The translations under genes were made by a program, and so were the position numbers. From positions 67,942 to 131,941 of the forward strand of contig DJXW01000017.1 in the NCBI GenBank assembly GCA_002449845.1: a stretch of 64,000 bases of DNA. Reading direction: 5' to 3'. This document shows positions 27,701 through 37,552 of the stretch, piece after piece. The stretch is from Prevotella sp. UBA6994 (GTDB lineage Bacteria; Bacteroidota; Bacteroidia; Bacteroidales; Bacteroidaceae). The first letter of the stretch is position 1, and the number at the start of each line of letters is the position of its first letter. Under the pieces are notes generated by a model. It did no database searches. It saw only the letters and a program-made list of their open reading frames with translations, and was not told the origin of the DNA.

Positions 27701-27864
27701 CCGTAATTCCAGACGGAATAGCCAAGGTGATAGACAACGATGAAGGCGACCTTTCGCGTGCGAAGATTTACAATATGGCAGGTACGTTGTTGCCCACCTT
27801 GCAAAAGGGCATGAACATCATCGTTTATCCCAACGGAAAGACGAAGAAAGTGATTATCAAATAA
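24736..27864 (+). CDS. Secreted GH98-type multimodular glycoside hydrolase
   Basis: From ATG 24736 the protein is 1,042 residues with a signal peptide (cleavage near LAGAQ, about 24). The GH98 catalytic part (about 28-345) starts KHPLWLIHIDVWNKADPQKI and includes WNFAEQFWGFDE and the DNCGWNGALD region. A beta domain follows (to about 610). EAEDMDYKS (about 616) starts a CBM6-like module, then an InlB/Listeria-type repeat (LRPSDHGTVTSN, GWNIIHGNVDI, about 755-825). The module shared with the CE1 esterase and the big surface protein spans about 840-1000 (IPQGW, YGSGARVFQGF, ALYWR). A C-terminal tail ends the protein. GH98 includes blood-group endogalactosidases and endoxylanases; xylanase is favoured by context. 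Confidence 0.85.
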   Translation: MNKYHHFLIFLILFLMNGSLAGAQERRPIDSKHPLWLIHIDVWNKADPQKIINLIPDDVKPFVCMNLSLSCQYDTEKNVYKMPQNAIRTYKSWASVCQANGMWFTCQPASGGHTHIQDDDLEIFEYFYKTYPNFLGWNFAEQFWGFDEANDKSSSTQASRIALFAKLVPMAHKYGGFLTISFCGNIWSHPLNPIGMMKRDKDLLTACRNYPDAILWLYKYTTSSCFYNNESVTFSPFVSGLAKSYGVRYDNCGWNGALDALLGEGHGKKYPTAAGLGTVMEQTCVNGGAVWDGPELIWTEDFQNLSNSTVEGYTRRNWGTFTSFRGGWLDMFRKIIDGTMYIPSREEVVNKTKIIVINDVNSGNDEQKYAAWGDLYDNIYKQTDPFNRGNGQWMDNFCYFKKTGRYATIPIAIGLYDDLARNIPLQVKKSNYTSRWSTQTRKISDFNTQYPEVSKGDLYVSRYKNQLVTYTPYTYLNKKTSAKAILPLLYNTCDSIELTYGKLSSGIVREYADHIDMYLNNYRSDSTATVMDSIVIIGATEQPTFTMKKRTLANATTTAKWNEERGIYTLYVRHNGPVDISISCHGAATERSTDLLNDTNLSLDLPKQPADYNGPIIIEAEDMDYKSIRSCVTDPYGWYPSVRGHAGNGFMDMGTSTSGSLRHEINIKHPGDYKIAIRYTSTQRTGNLTAIVNNNRTTVSCEKTNTNEWKKAIFNATLVEGKNKLIITNTSGLNMYIDNVSYIPADTPEEQFEITLRPSDHGTVTSNTDTAAEGETVTLNVTPEEGYALVGWNIIHGNVDINEDNTFTMPDDIVTLQPIFADMSSMYALNYNDVLGGTIPQGWQATQENNEIHQYPNSYGSGARVFQGFTGYQGKALYWRVNKVEFGKQTAYPLVLQPGSYKLTFAMAAWKGSPKYQARILNSKSTVLAQSPFYTATPNADGNTAANLTTAKEYELKFDVQEKGNYVISFLNNGTGFDEFLLLECRINSVIPDGIAKVIDNDEGDLSRAKIYNMAGTLLPTLQKGMNIIVYPNGKTKKVIIK

Positions 27865-27896
27865 GAAATAGATAAACCATAAAACAAATTCATGAA

Positions 27897-30446
27897 ATGA
27901 TGAAAACCGAAATGCAATTTTGGAAACGAAGTCGTCATTGGATCATGATGGTCAGTGTGCTGATAACAGGAATCGGCACCCTGCCTTCATGTACAGAGTA
28001 CGACCTCGACGAACGCACTCCCGAAGGTTGGGGGTCGAGCATTTACAGTTGGCTTGACGAGCAAGGCAATTCTGGCGGTGAAACCTTCAAGATTACCGTC
28101 AGGCTGATTGACGAATTGGGCTATCGTGAAGTGCTTTCCAAGACGGGTTCAAAGACGCTCTTCGTGGCAGACGACGCTGCTTATGAGGAATTTTTCCGCA
28201 ACAACCCTTGGGGCGTTAAGAGTTATGAACAACTATCTACCTCCCAGAAGAAGCTGTTGCTCTTCGGAAGTATGATTGACAACTCCATGCAGCTAAACAG
28301 CTTGTCGAGCGTAGAGGGCACACCTCCCCGTGAGGGAGAATGTATGCGTCGTCTGGCTTCCAGTCAGCCTTACGACTCCGTCCCCGTATTACGACCAGAG
28401 CAAATGCCGAACAATCCTTATTGGGCTCGTTACCGCAACTCTGGCAAACCTATCGTATGTATGGAAGACTTCTCTGTGGTTCCGTTGGTTCACTTCATCG
28501 AGAAGCAACTCACCAACAGGAGAATCACCAATGAAGACTACAACTTCATCTACAACCACGAGACAAGCCGAAAGGCTGGAGATGCCAGTGTGAATGGTGT
28601 TCAAGTGGTGGAAGCCAACATCAAATGTTCCAACGGTTTCATTCATCGCATGGGCAAAGTGATTACCCCACTTCCCAATATGGCAGAATTGATTGCCAGC
28701 AAGAAGAACGTTAGCCAATTCAACAAACTGTTGGAAAGATATTGTGCTCCCTACCCTCTTGACGAAGCTGTTAAGACACAATACAACTATCTGTACGACA
28801 CCAACGTGGACACCGTATTCCAAAAGAGATTCTTCTCAAGGAAGTCGCAGGGCGGTATTCCCGTAAATGCCACTCCTGACAACGGTCCCGTAAACGGTTT
28901 GTTGAAATTCGATCCCGAATGGAATTCATACTATGCAGGTCTGAACGACCAGGACGGAAACATCGTCTTGCAACGAGACATGGCAGTGATGATGGTTCCC
29001 AGCGACCAAGCCATGACCGATTATTGGGAAAAAGGCGCAGGAAAGGTGCTGAAAGACTACTATGGCTCATGGGATAAAGTACCTGATGACGTGATTGCCA
29101 AATTGGTGAACAACAACATGTTGAGCTCGTTTGTCTCTTCCGTTCCTTCCAAGTTCCAAAACATTCTCAACGACGCTAACGACCCGATGGGCGTAACAGA
29201 AGAAGCCATCGACTCAGTATGGTTAGGATGCAACGGTGCCGTTTACCTCACCAACCGCGTGTATTCACCCACGGCTTACGTAAGCGTTTCATTCCCAGCT
29301 CTCATCAACGAGACCATGCGCATCATGTATTGGGGAATAGAACAACTGCAATACGACGTGTACTTAAATTCGCTGAATTCATATTATAGCTTCTTCATTC
29401 CCACCAACAACGCCTTGTTGGAGTATATAGACCCTTGCTCGTACGGAAAGAGACAGACCCAACTGTTCCGATTCCACTATGACGCAACCAAGGTAAGGGA
29501 AGAAGACCGCGTGTGGGCAAGTATCTGGAACTACGACACCGCCACAGGAGAGGTTGGAGACTCGATAGGCAGAGCCAATAATGACCAAATCAGGAACCGT
29601 CTGAAAGACATTCTCGATACGCACATCGTCATTGGAAACGTGGAAGACGGAAAGACATTCTATCGCACAAAGGGCGGAATGGAGATTCGCGTCAACAACA
29701 CCAAGGCTGGCGCAAACGGAATGACGGTAGAGGGTAGTTACCAGATGAATGAAGGTCGCCCCATTACCGTGGATTACATCTACGACCAGACCGAAGGCGG
29801 AAACGGCAAGAGCTACATCTTAGGTTCTCCCATCTTGGGAACTCGCCAAACCGTTCGCGACGTACTGGCAAGTCATCCCGAATTTTCCAAGTTCCTGGAA
29901 CTGATGGACGGTAGCGGATTGTTTGAGATTATTCACAACAAGAGAAATGCGTGCGGTGGAACAAACATTTCCGTGTTTAACACCTACCACTACACCATCT
30001 ACGTGCCTACCAACGAGAGCATTGAGGCTCTGCAGAAGAGTGGCAAACTTTCGTCATGGGAAGCCGTTGACGCATTCGAGGAAGAAGGAAACCTATCAGC
30101 CAAGACACGTGATTCCCTGCAAATCGTGAACTTCTTGAAATACCACATTCAAGACAACGCTCTCTTTATCGGAGCGGAAGATGATAGCGGTGATTTTGAA
30201 ACCGCAGTCATCGACCCGTTGACGGAACGATTCTACCGTGTGAAGGCAACGCTCAGCAACGACGGTATCTCACTGACCGACCACGCAGGCAACAAACGAC
30301 GTGTGGAAACGAAAAACGGACTCTATAACTTGGTGGCTCGCGAGTTCCAATACAACTCGACCGACGCCTCTTCTGCCAGCGCGATAGAAACCAGTTCGTC
30401 GGCAGTAATCCACCAAATAGACCAACCCTTGATGATTGAAAAATAA
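27897..30446 (+). CDS. FAS1 (fasciclin) repeat lipoprotein, 849 residues
   Basis: The lipoprotein signal ends at Cys32 (GTLPSCTEYD) and is followed by acidic residues as in surface lipoproteins. Several FAS1-like domains are visible through their strand-loop words: TLFVADDAAYEEFF (about 83-96), VMMVPSDQAMTDYW (about 363), SFFIPTNNALLEYI (about 500) and TIYVPTNESIEAL (about 700), each followed by an H-type segment such as YHIQDNA. FAS1 is an adhesion or ligand-binding fold. The gene is 32 bases after GH98 and 5 bases before susC. It probably takes part in glycan capture at the surface next to the SusCD complex (inference). Alternative starts at 27900 or 27912 differ little. Confidence 0.82.
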   Translation: MMKTEMQFWKRSRHWIMMVSVLITGIGTLPSCTEYDLDERTPEGWGSSIYSWLDEQGNSGGETFKITVRLIDELGYREVLSKTGSKTLFVADDAAYEEFFRNNPWGVKSYEQLSTSQKKLLLFGSMIDNSMQLNSLSSVEGTPPREGECMRRLASSQPYDSVPVLRPEQMPNNPYWARYRNSGKPIVCMEDFSVVPLVHFIEKQLTNRRITNEDYNFIYNHETSRKAGDASVNGVQVVEANIKCSNGFIHRMGKVITPLPNMAELIASKKNVSQFNKLLERYCAPYPLDEAVKTQYNYLYDTNVDTVFQKRFFSRKSQGGIPVNATPDNGPVNGLLKFDPEWNSYYAGLNDQDGNIVLQRDMAVMMVPSDQAMTDYWEKGAGKVLKDYYGSWDKVPDDVIAKLVNNNMLSSFVSSVPSKFQNILNDANDPMGVTEEAIDSVWLGCNGAVYLTNRVYSPTAYVSVSFPALINETMRIMYWGIEQLQYDVYLNSLNSYYSFFIPTNNALLEYIDPCSYGKRQTQLFRFHYDATKVREEDRVWASIWNYDTATGEVGDSIGRANNDQIRNRLKDILDTHIVIGNVEDGKTFYRTKGGMEIRVNNTKAGANGMTVEGSYQMNEGRPITVDYIYDQTEGGNGKSYILGSPILGTRQTVRDVLASHPEFSKFLELMDGSGLFEIIHNKRNACGGTNISVFNTYHYTIYVPTNESIEALQKSGKLSSWEAVDAFEEEGNLSAKTRDSLQIVNFLKYHIQDNALFIGAEDDSGDFETAVIDPLTERFYRVKATLSNDGISLTDHAGNKRRVETKNGLYNLVAREFQYNSTDASSASAIETSSSAVIHQIDQPLMIEK

Positions 30447-30451
30447 AGACT

Positions 30452-33400
30452 ATGGATACATCTATTAAAGACTATTTGCAAAGAGGAGACTGGAGCGGTA
30501 AACTCTGGATGATTGCGTTCTGCTTGCAGTTGTTCGCCTTTCAGTTTCAATATTCCACCTGTTACGCTCAAGAGGCAGGTGACATCATCACGGGAACGGT
30601 GACAGACGACTTTGGTCCCATCATGATGGCAAACGTAGTGGAACTTGACGCTTCCAATCGTATCGTTGCGTCAACGCAGACCGATATCAACGGTAACTTC
30701 TCGTTTAAGGTGAAGAATCCGAAGGATAAGTTACGCATCTCTTACGTGGGATATAAAAACGCAACGTTCCCCATCAACAAAATGAGCTACAACGTGGTTT
30801 TGCAGAGTGCCACGCAGATTGGTGAAGTGACCGTGGTTGCCAAGCAACGCACGCAAGGTTCAGGATTGTCTATCCCCGTAGATGAGATTTCTACGGCTCG
30901 ACAGAGCATTGACATGAAAGAGTTTGAGGGATTGTCATTCACCACAGTTGACGAGGCTCTGCAAGGACGTATCGCAGGTCTCGACATCGTAGCCAATTCC
31001 GGTAACTTGGGTTCAGGAACATCTATGCGCCTCCGTGGTGTATCGAGCATCAACGGTTCAAATGAACCATTGATTGTAGTTGACGGAAATGTGTGGGAAA
31101 CAAACACCAACGACTTCGACTTCTCTTCTGCCAACGAAGAGAAATTCGCTCAGTTGCTCAACGTCAATCCCGAAGACATCGAGAGCATCTCAGTACTGAA
31201 AGACGCTGCCGCAACAGCCATCTGGGGTTCGCAGGGTTCAAACGGTGTAATCGAGATCAAGACCAAGCGTGGTACACGAGGCAAGACACGTGTAACGTAT
31301 AGTTTCCGACTCACAGGTACTTATCAGCCCACGGGTTATCAGATGCTCAACGGTGATGAATACACCATGCTGCTCAAAGAGGAATACTTCAATCCTTCAT
31401 TGAGCGATGCAGCAAGTAACATTCCCGAATTGAACTATAACCCCAGCTTCCCTGAATATGAAATGTACAACAACAATACCGACTGGCTGAAAGAAGTGAA
31501 GAAGGTGGGTTGGAGACAGAATCACTATCTGGCATTGAGCGGTGGTGGCGAAAGGGCTCATTTCCGTATCGGTGCAGGTTATGACCATGAGACGGGTTCT
31601 ATCATCAAGCAACAACTCGACCGCTTTACCTCACGTGTCAACTTAGACTATTTCGTTTCAGACCGCATCAAGATTGAAACCAACATTTCATTGACCTATA
31701 CGAAAAATCAGAAAAACAACGGTGACCTTCTTGCCATTGGTTATGTGAGAATGCCTAACCTCTCCGTTTACGAGCAAGACAAGAACGGCAACGACCTGGG
31801 AGACTACTATAGTATGCTGCCTACGGTTTCCAGTCAGTTGCGCGACCAACTCAACGACAAGAACCCTGTGGCTTTGGCTCATCTGGCAAAGAATTACGAG
31901 ACCAGCTACAACATCGAGCCTGAGTTTAAGTTGCGCTACGACTTATTGGGCGTAGAGGAAAACAAGACCCGACTGAACTACGAAGGCAAGGTGGTGTTTA
32001 ATATCTTCAACAGATATGAAGACCAGTTTATGCCTCTCGCGCTGAGCACACGAGGATGGAACGACACCAATGGCAAGCAGAGTAACCGCACCACTGCCAA
32101 CTCCAACAAGAGCTTGGGCGTTACCACTACCCACACCATTACGTTCACCCCAGCATTCAGAAACAAGAACCATGTGTTGACGATGATGTTGCGCGGACAG
32201 CTCACCACTGGCGAATCTTCTTCGCAAAGCACTTCTTCATGGGGATTGCCTGGCAACATCGAAAGTGCTGCAGCTGAGGGAATCATCGACGGAATGAATA
32301 CGGGAAGCGGACAATGGAGAAGCATCTACTTCACCTATTCTGCACACTATGCTTACAAGGGAAGATACATGGCAGACTTCTCCGTTCGTCGTGACGGTAC
32401 GACCAAATTCGGAAACGACCAGAGATGGGGAAACTTCCCTGCCCTTTCCTTGCGTTGGAACATCAACAAGGAGCCGTGGTTCCAGAAGGCGTTGCCTTGG
32501 GTCTCCATGCTGTCTATAAGACCAGGTTGGGGTATCGTAGGTAAGCAACCAGGTTCTGAGTATCTCTATTTCAGTAAGTATGGCAATGGTGCAGGTTACT
32601 TGAATCAAGGAAGTATTCGTCCGCAAAACATCCAACTCAGCAACTTGAAATGGGAACAGAAAGAGACCTATAACATAGGTACCGATTTTGGATTCTTCAA
32701 TGACCGCATCACAGGTAACGTTGAATTTTATTGGCAATACACCACCGATCTGTTAATGGCAAACAGAGGTATTCCTACTTCATCAGGCTACTCGTCGTTT
32801 GCTTGGCAGAACGTGGGAGACATGAGGAATATCGGTTGGGAGTTCAACCTCAACGGTAACCGCATCATTCGTGCCGGAAAGTTCAGTCTCGACTTCAACG
32901 TTACGTTTGCGAACAACAAAAACAAGATTACGAAGATGGAAGAGACATGTTTGGCAAGCTTAAACAATGAGTTTGACAGACAAAACGGTTCTTACCTTTC
33001 ACGAGTGGAATTGAATCGTGCCTTGGGAAGTATTTACGGCTTCCGTTACAAGGGTGTTTACCAGTATTCAGACTACACACCCGAGGAGATACATGGCGTA
33101 AGCGGTCCCAATGCACCTGTGGTACGTGACGAAAACAACGTAGTGGTACTTGACGAGAACCACATGACCAAGCCCATGATGTTCTGCGCAGGTTCAGTGA
33201 ACTATGAGTTCCGTGGTGGAGATGCGATTTATGATGACATCAACCATGACGGACAAATCAACGAGCTCGACATCGTGTACTTAGGTTCTTCACTTCCCAA
33301 GTTTACGGGAGGATTCGGATTCAGTTTGAATTTCGGTCGCCTAACATGGAAGAACCAATTCAACTTCCGTTACGGCAACAAGATTATCAACCGCGCCCGT

Positions 33401-33784
33401 ATGCGTGCTGAAAACATGTACTCTAACAACAACCAGAGCCGTGCTGTCAATTGGCGTTGGCGTGTGGAAGGCGACATGACCGAAATACCACGAGCCCTTT
33501 ACCAAACGGGTTACAACTGGCTGGGTTCTGACAGATTCGTGGAAGACGGTTCGTTCATCCGCTTGAACTATTCTCAATTGAGCTACTCCCTCGACCCAAA
33601 GATTATCAAGAAGTGGGGATTCTCTCAACTTAGTTTCTACATTTCCGCCAACAACCTCTTCTGTCTCACCAAATATTCTGGTGCCGACCCTGAAGTGGGT
33701 TACGGTAGTATGGGTATTGTGTACGATGAAGCCAAGACCCCACGCGCCAAGTCGTTCACAGCAGGTATTACCATTCAATTCTAA
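30452..33784 (+). CDS. SusC-family TonB-linked outer membrane transporter (first pair)
   Basis: This 1,110-residue protein has a signal peptide ending near CYAQ (about 40). A carboxypeptidase-like regulatory domain (about 45-120; ITGTVTDDFGPIMMANV) is followed by the plug (about 140-270) with LIVVDGNVW and ISVLKDAAATAIWGSQGSNG, the SusC signature, then a 22-strand barrel ending FTAGITIQF. It imports oligosaccharides through the outer membrane with its SusD lid, driven by TonB. It lies 12 bases before its susD. The N-terminus has DWSGKLWMIAFC, resembling the second SusC here. Confidence 0.96.
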   Translation: MDTSIKDYLQRGDWSGKLWMIAFCLQLFAFQFQYSTCYAQEAGDIITGTVTDDFGPIMMANVVELDASNRIVASTQTDINGNFSFKVKNPKDKLRISYVGYKNATFPINKMSYNVVLQSATQIGEVTVVAKQRTQGSGLSIPVDEISTARQSIDMKEFEGLSFTTVDEALQGRIAGLDIVANSGNLGSGTSMRLRGVSSINGSNEPLIVVDGNVWETNTNDFDFSSANEEKFAQLLNVNPEDIESISVLKDAAATAIWGSQGSNGVIEIKTKRGTRGKTRVTYSFRLTGTYQPTGYQMLNGDEYTMLLKEEYFNPSLSDAASNIPELNYNPSFPEYEMYNNNTDWLKEVKKVGWRQNHYLALSGGGERAHFRIGAGYDHETGSIIKQQLDRFTSRVNLDYFVSDRIKIETNISLTYTKNQKNNGDLLAIGYVRMPNLSVYEQDKNGNDLGDYYSMLPTVSSQLRDQLNDKNPVALAHLAKNYETSYNIEPEFKLRYDLLGVEENKTRLNYEGKVVFNIFNRYEDQFMPLALSTRGWNDTNGKQSNRTTANSNKSLGVTTTHTITFTPAFRNKNHVLTMMLRGQLTTGESSSQSTSSWGLPGNIESAAAEGIIDGMNTGSGQWRSIYFTYSAHYAYKGRYMADFSVRRDGTTKFGNDQRWGNFPALSLRWNINKEPWFQKALPWVSMLSIRPGWGIVGKQPGSEYLYFSKYGNGAGYLNQGSIRPQNIQLSNLKWEQKETYNIGTDFGFFNDRITGNVEFYWQYTTDLLMANRGIPTSSGYSSFAWQNVGDMRNIGWEFNLNGNRIIRAGKFSLDFNVTFANNKNKITKMEETCLASLNNEFDRQNGSYLSRVELNRALGSIYGFRYKGVYQYSDYTPEEIHGVSGPNAPVVRDENNVVVLDENHMTKPMMFCAGSVNYEFRGGDAIYDDINHDGQINELDIVYLGSSLPKFTGGFGFSLNFGRLTWKNQFNFRYGNKIINRARMRAENMYSNNNQSRAVNWRWRVEGDMTEIPRALYQTGYNWLGSDRFVEDGSFIRLNYSQLSYSLDPKIIKKWGFSQLSFYISANNLFCLTKYSGADPEVGYGSMGIVYDEAKTPRAKSFTAGITIQF

Positions 33785-33796
33785 TTCCATAAACTT

Positions 33797-35524
33797 ATGA
33801 ATACAACAATCATATATATAAAGGAAGGCAAGAGAAAAAGCACTGTGAGAAGATGGCTCGGTGCAGCAGTCTTGATGCTCCCGTCCTTACTGCTTACTTC
33901 CTGTTCCGACTTTCTCGACATTCTGCCCATGAACGAGGTGGTACTGGAGAATTACTGGACAGAGAAGGCTGACGTGACAAGCGTGGTGAACAGTTGTTAC
34001 GAGACATTGGAAAGTCCCGACTGCCTCACGCGAATGGGCGTTTGGGGTGAGTTGCGTTCCGACAACATGCGATTGGGAGCCAACGTTCCCAACGAAATCA
34101 ACGAGATCTTGAAGGAGAACCTTCTTCCCTCCAATCCGTTATGCAACTGGTCTCGTTTCTATGAAGCCATCAACCGTTGCAACACGGTGTGTTACTATGC
34201 ACCCAAGGTGCAAGCCATCGACCCGAACTATACGGAAGAGGAAATGCGAGCCAACATCGCTGAAGCCACGGCCCTTCGTGCCTTGTGCTACTTCTACTTG
34301 ATTCGCACGTTCCGTGATGTTCCTTACACCACTCAACCCAGTATTGACGACTCTCAGCAATACATCATTCCTGCAACACCATTCAACAACGTGTTGGATT
34401 CACTCATTACCGACTTGGAAAAAGTGAAAGGTGATGCGGTACGTCGCTATTTTACAGACGACAGTGCCAACGCTTACCAAAACTCCAGCAAGATTACGAG
34501 AATTGCCATCTATGCGTTGTTGGCTGACCTCTATCTGTGGAAAGGCGAATGGGACAATGCCATCAAGTATTGCGACTTGGTTATCGACTTCAAACGTGCT
34601 CAGTATCAGGAGATGATTGACCGTGAAGGCAACGTGAATAACATTGCTCTCTTCGGCAACATTCCAATGATTCTGGAAAAGCCTGTCGGAAGTACTGTTT
34701 GTGGCAATGCTTACAATGAAATCTTTGGTACGGGAAACTCATTTGAGAGTATCTTTGAACTTTACTTCGGTTCTACCCAGTCTCAGCAAAACTCTTGGAT
34801 TACCAGTTATTACGGCAACAACAACAATACGATGGGAAGACTGAGTGCGCCTGATTTCTTGGCTAAGGACGTGTCTATTGGCAATAACAGTATCTTCAAG
34901 AAAACAGATGGAAGAATCTATGAGTCAACTGAGCTCACAAACTCTCGATACGCCATTACAAAGTTTGCGCGTCGTAGCGTGAGCTACTCCACTCAAAGCG
35001 TCAACTCAGACAAGGATCTGAACCTTACAGCCAGTCGTCGCTCTGGTGGTGATGCCAATTGGATATTCTATCGTCTGAGCGACATGTTGCTCATCAAGGC
35101 AGAGGCTCTTATCCAAAAAGGCTCAGAGTATTACGCTCCTGCTTTCACGCTCATCAACACCGTCAACAAACGTGCCAACGACGTAACATCAACTACACGT
35201 TCCGACACTTTGAAACTGGCAGATTATTCTGACTCAAAGGCTTCTATGGAAGACTTGCTCATGGCTGAGCGACAGAGAGAGTTCATGTTTGAGGGCAAGC
35301 GTTGGTTCGATTTGGTGCGTCTGGCTCGGCGTGACGGCGACAATGCCCGTCTCATCTCCCTTACTTCCCGTAAGTACATCGAGAACGTGAACGCTATCAA
35401 GATCAAGTTGGCTAACCCCGACATCATCTACTTCCCTTACGCCAAGAGCGAATTGAAAGTGAATCCGCTATTGAAGCAAAATCCCGCATTCGACACGGGA
35501 GAAGATTCCGAACTCACGAAATAA
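33797..35524 (+). CDS. SusD/RagB-family glycan-binding lipoprotein (first pair)
   Basis: This 575-residue protein has lipobox Cys36 (SLLLTSC), then SDFLDILP, the standard SusD start. The TPR-rich body shows EATALRALCYFYLIRTF and the C-terminal family motif LMAERQREFMFEGKRWFDLVR (abbreviated ER-EF-F-G-RW-DL). It forms the lid over SusC and binds the glycan at the cell surface. The ligand cannot be told from the sequence. Spacing to susC (12 bases) and to the next FAS1 gene (51 bases) is consistent with one operon. Confidence 0.95.
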   Translation: MNTTIIYIKEGKRKSTVRRWLGAAVLMLPSLLLTSCSDFLDILPMNEVVLENYWTEKADVTSVVNSCYETLESPDCLTRMGVWGELRSDNMRLGANVPNEINEILKENLLPSNPLCNWSRFYEAINRCNTVCYYAPKVQAIDPNYTEEEMRANIAEATALRALCYFYLIRTFRDVPYTTQPSIDDSQQYIIPATPFNNVLDSLITDLEKVKGDAVRRYFTDDSANAYQNSSKITRIAIYALLADLYLWKGEWDNAIKYCDLVIDFKRAQYQEMIDREGNVNNIALFGNIPMILEKPVGSTVCGNAYNEIFGTGNSFESIFELYFGSTQSQQNSWITSYYGNNNNTMGRLSAPDFLAKDVSIGNNSIFKKTDGRIYESTELTNSRYAITKFARRSVSYSTQSVNSDKDLNLTASRRSGGDANWIFYRLSDMLLIKAEALIQKGSEYYAPAFTLINTVNKRANDVTSTTRSDTLKLADYSDSKASMEDLLMAERQREFMFEGKRWFDLVRLARRDGDNARLISLTSRKYIENVNAIKIKLANPDIIYFPYAKSELKVNPLLKQNPAFDTGEDSELTK

Positions 35525-35575
35525 CACGTTGGAAAGGTTTATCATTTGCTACAGAATTAACATAAACAAAGAAAT

Positions 35576-37546
35576 ATGAATACAAAGAATCTATATAGGA
35601 ATGAAAAGAAAAGAGGAATGTCGCGTATGCTGCTATGGATTGCATGTGTCGTGATTTCATCTTCCTGTTTCATTTCATGCGTTGACAACGACGATGACAT
35701 TCCCATGAATTACTATTCGTCGACGAAGGTGACCGCGGCAGGTTTCTTGGTAGAGAATCAAGAACAGTTCAGCGAGTTCATCGGTATCTTGAAACGTACA
35801 CCATACTTCTCTCTCCTTTCCACGTATGGTGAGTTTACGCTCTTCGCTCCCAACAACGAGGCTATCGGCAAATACCTCACCAAGATGGGATACAGAAGTA
35901 TTGATGCCATTCCCGATGCCTCATGTGACACGTTGGCTCGTACACATATCATCAAGAAGGGAGCATTCTACACCACCGACATCAGCGAGGGTGCTCTTCC
36001 CGAACTGAACATGGACGATGCTTACATCGTGCTCTCAAGCGACTCTGACGTACATAACAACAATGCGCTGATTTATTATATCAACAAAAACTCACGTATG
36101 ATTGAATGGGACGATTCCGTGACCAACGGCGTAGTTCACGTATTGAATAATGTCATTACGTCAAGTAGCTTGCTCCTGGCTGACAAGATTGCGGAAGACT
36201 CTACCCTCACCATCTTCTCTGAAGCACTGAAGTTGACGGGAATGGCTGACTCATTGGTGAAATACATCGACGAGACCTACAGCTGTAGCGAAGACTCCGT
36301 GCATAAGGGAGTAATGGTAAGATGTACGTCTGGTTCAGCTTTATATACGCGCTCCTTCTGGCCAGAGAAGAGGTATTTCAAGTACACGGCTTTCGTTGAG
36401 CCTGACTCGGTTTATCATGCAAAGGGAATCAGAAACATGGAGGATTTGAAGGCTTATGCCAAGAAAATCTACGACCAGACCTATCCAGAAGATGCAGGTC
36501 TCTATGATGATGACCCAACCCATCGCAAGAATCCTCTCAATCGCTTTGTCTCTTACCACCTGTTGCCCCGTATCGGTCAGTACAATAGTTGGGTGATGTC
36601 TGGCGACTTGCGCGAACATTGCTGGTACACTTCCATCAGCGACCCAGAGGAGTTTTACGAAACCATGTGCCCCGGTACGATGATGAGATTTGCAGGACCG
36701 TCTGCTGGCTTGTTCATCAACCGTAAGGGCTTGCAAAACAAATATACCGTTCGTGGTGTGAAGGTGCTCTCTCCTTCTGAGTCGGGTTCAATAGACCAGA
36801 ATGCACTCAATGGCGTTTATCACTACTTGGATGATATTCTGGCTTACACCACACAGGTACGTGACGAGGTTTTGAACTGCCGTATTCGTATTGACGCAAC
36901 AGTATTGAGTCCTGACTTCATGAACTGCAACGGTCGTGGGCGTTATGGTGAAGACATTCTCACGGGTTTCAAGAACAATTACATCACCGACTGGAAGGTA
37001 AGCGACGAGACTTACGTAGGTGTTCATAGCGACGTGGGTTATTGGAACTCTTACCAAGCCAATGCCGTATGTATCAGTGGTGTGTTCGACGTATCGTTCA
37101 AGCTTCTCCCCGTTCCGTCTGGCACGTATGAGATTCGCTTGGGCTACACGGTAGGCGAAGAGCGTGGTGTGGTTCAAGTGTACCTGAACAATGAGCCTTG
37201 CGGCATTCCCGTTGACTTACGCGTCTATGGTCCCGACCCTGTCATTGGTTGGATTGAAGACACCGACGATGAAGAGGAGAACACCGCCAACGACAAGGCA
37301 ATGCACAACCGTGGTTACATGAAAGGTATGGACAGCTATCGTCCGTGGGATGCTGACAATCCCTTGCGTTCCAACAACTGGAACCTGCGCCGTGTGCTTG
37401 CCACGAGATACCTCGACTCTGAGAAGACATATTACTTGCGATTCCGCCAGGTACTCGACGATCCCGACCGCTATTGGTCGTTCGACTACATTGAATTATG
37501 CCCCAAGAGCATCTATGGAAGTCCAGAGGGTGAAGACACTCACTAA
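35576..37546 (+). CDS. FAS1 repeat lipoprotein with C-terminal beta-sandwich
   Basis: This 656-residue protein has a lipoprotein signal with Cys36 (CFISCVDNDDD; acidic surface-export pattern). A FAS1 domain (about 55-205) has FTLFAPNNEAIGKYL and a YINKN...GVVHVLNNVI end; a second (about 210-430) is more divergent. The C-terminal 200 residues form a galactose-binding-like beta-sandwich (YEIRLGYTVGEERGVVQVYL and YYLRFRQVLDD, then YWSFDYIELCP), as in many carbohydrate-binding proteins. It sits between susD and another FAS1 gene (6 bases apart). It may be an additional surface glycan-binding protein in place of SusE/SusF, which are absent (inference). Confidence 0.82.
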   Translation: MNTKNLYRNEKKRGMSRMLLWIACVVISSSCFISCVDNDDDIPMNYYSSTKVTAAGFLVENQEQFSEFIGILKRTPYFSLLSTYGEFTLFAPNNEAIGKYLTKMGYRSIDAIPDASCDTLARTHIIKKGAFYTTDISEGALPELNMDDAYIVLSSDSDVHNNNALIYYINKNSRMIEWDDSVTNGVVHVLNNVITSSSLLLADKIAEDSTLTIFSEALKLTGMADSLVKYIDETYSCSEDSVHKGVMVRCTSGSALYTRSFWPEKRYFKYTAFVEPDSVYHAKGIRNMEDLKAYAKKIYDQTYPEDAGLYDDDPTHRKNPLNRFVSYHLLPRIGQYNSWVMSGDLREHCWYTSISDPEEFYETMCPGTMMRFAGPSAGLFINRKGLQNKYTVRGVKVLSPSESGSIDQNALNGVYHYLDDILAYTTQVRDEVLNCRIRIDATVLSPDFMNCNGRGRYGEDILTGFKNNYITDWKVSDETYVGVHSDVGYWNSYQANAVCISGVFDVSFKLLPVPSGTYEIRLGYTVGEERGVVQVYLNNEPCGIPVDLRVYGPDPVIGWIEDTDDEEENTANDKAMHNRGYMKGMDSYRPWDADNPLRSNNWNLRRVLATRYLDSEKTYYLRFRQVLDDPDRYWSFDYIELCPKSIYGSPEGEDTH

Positions 37547-37552
37547 ACATGA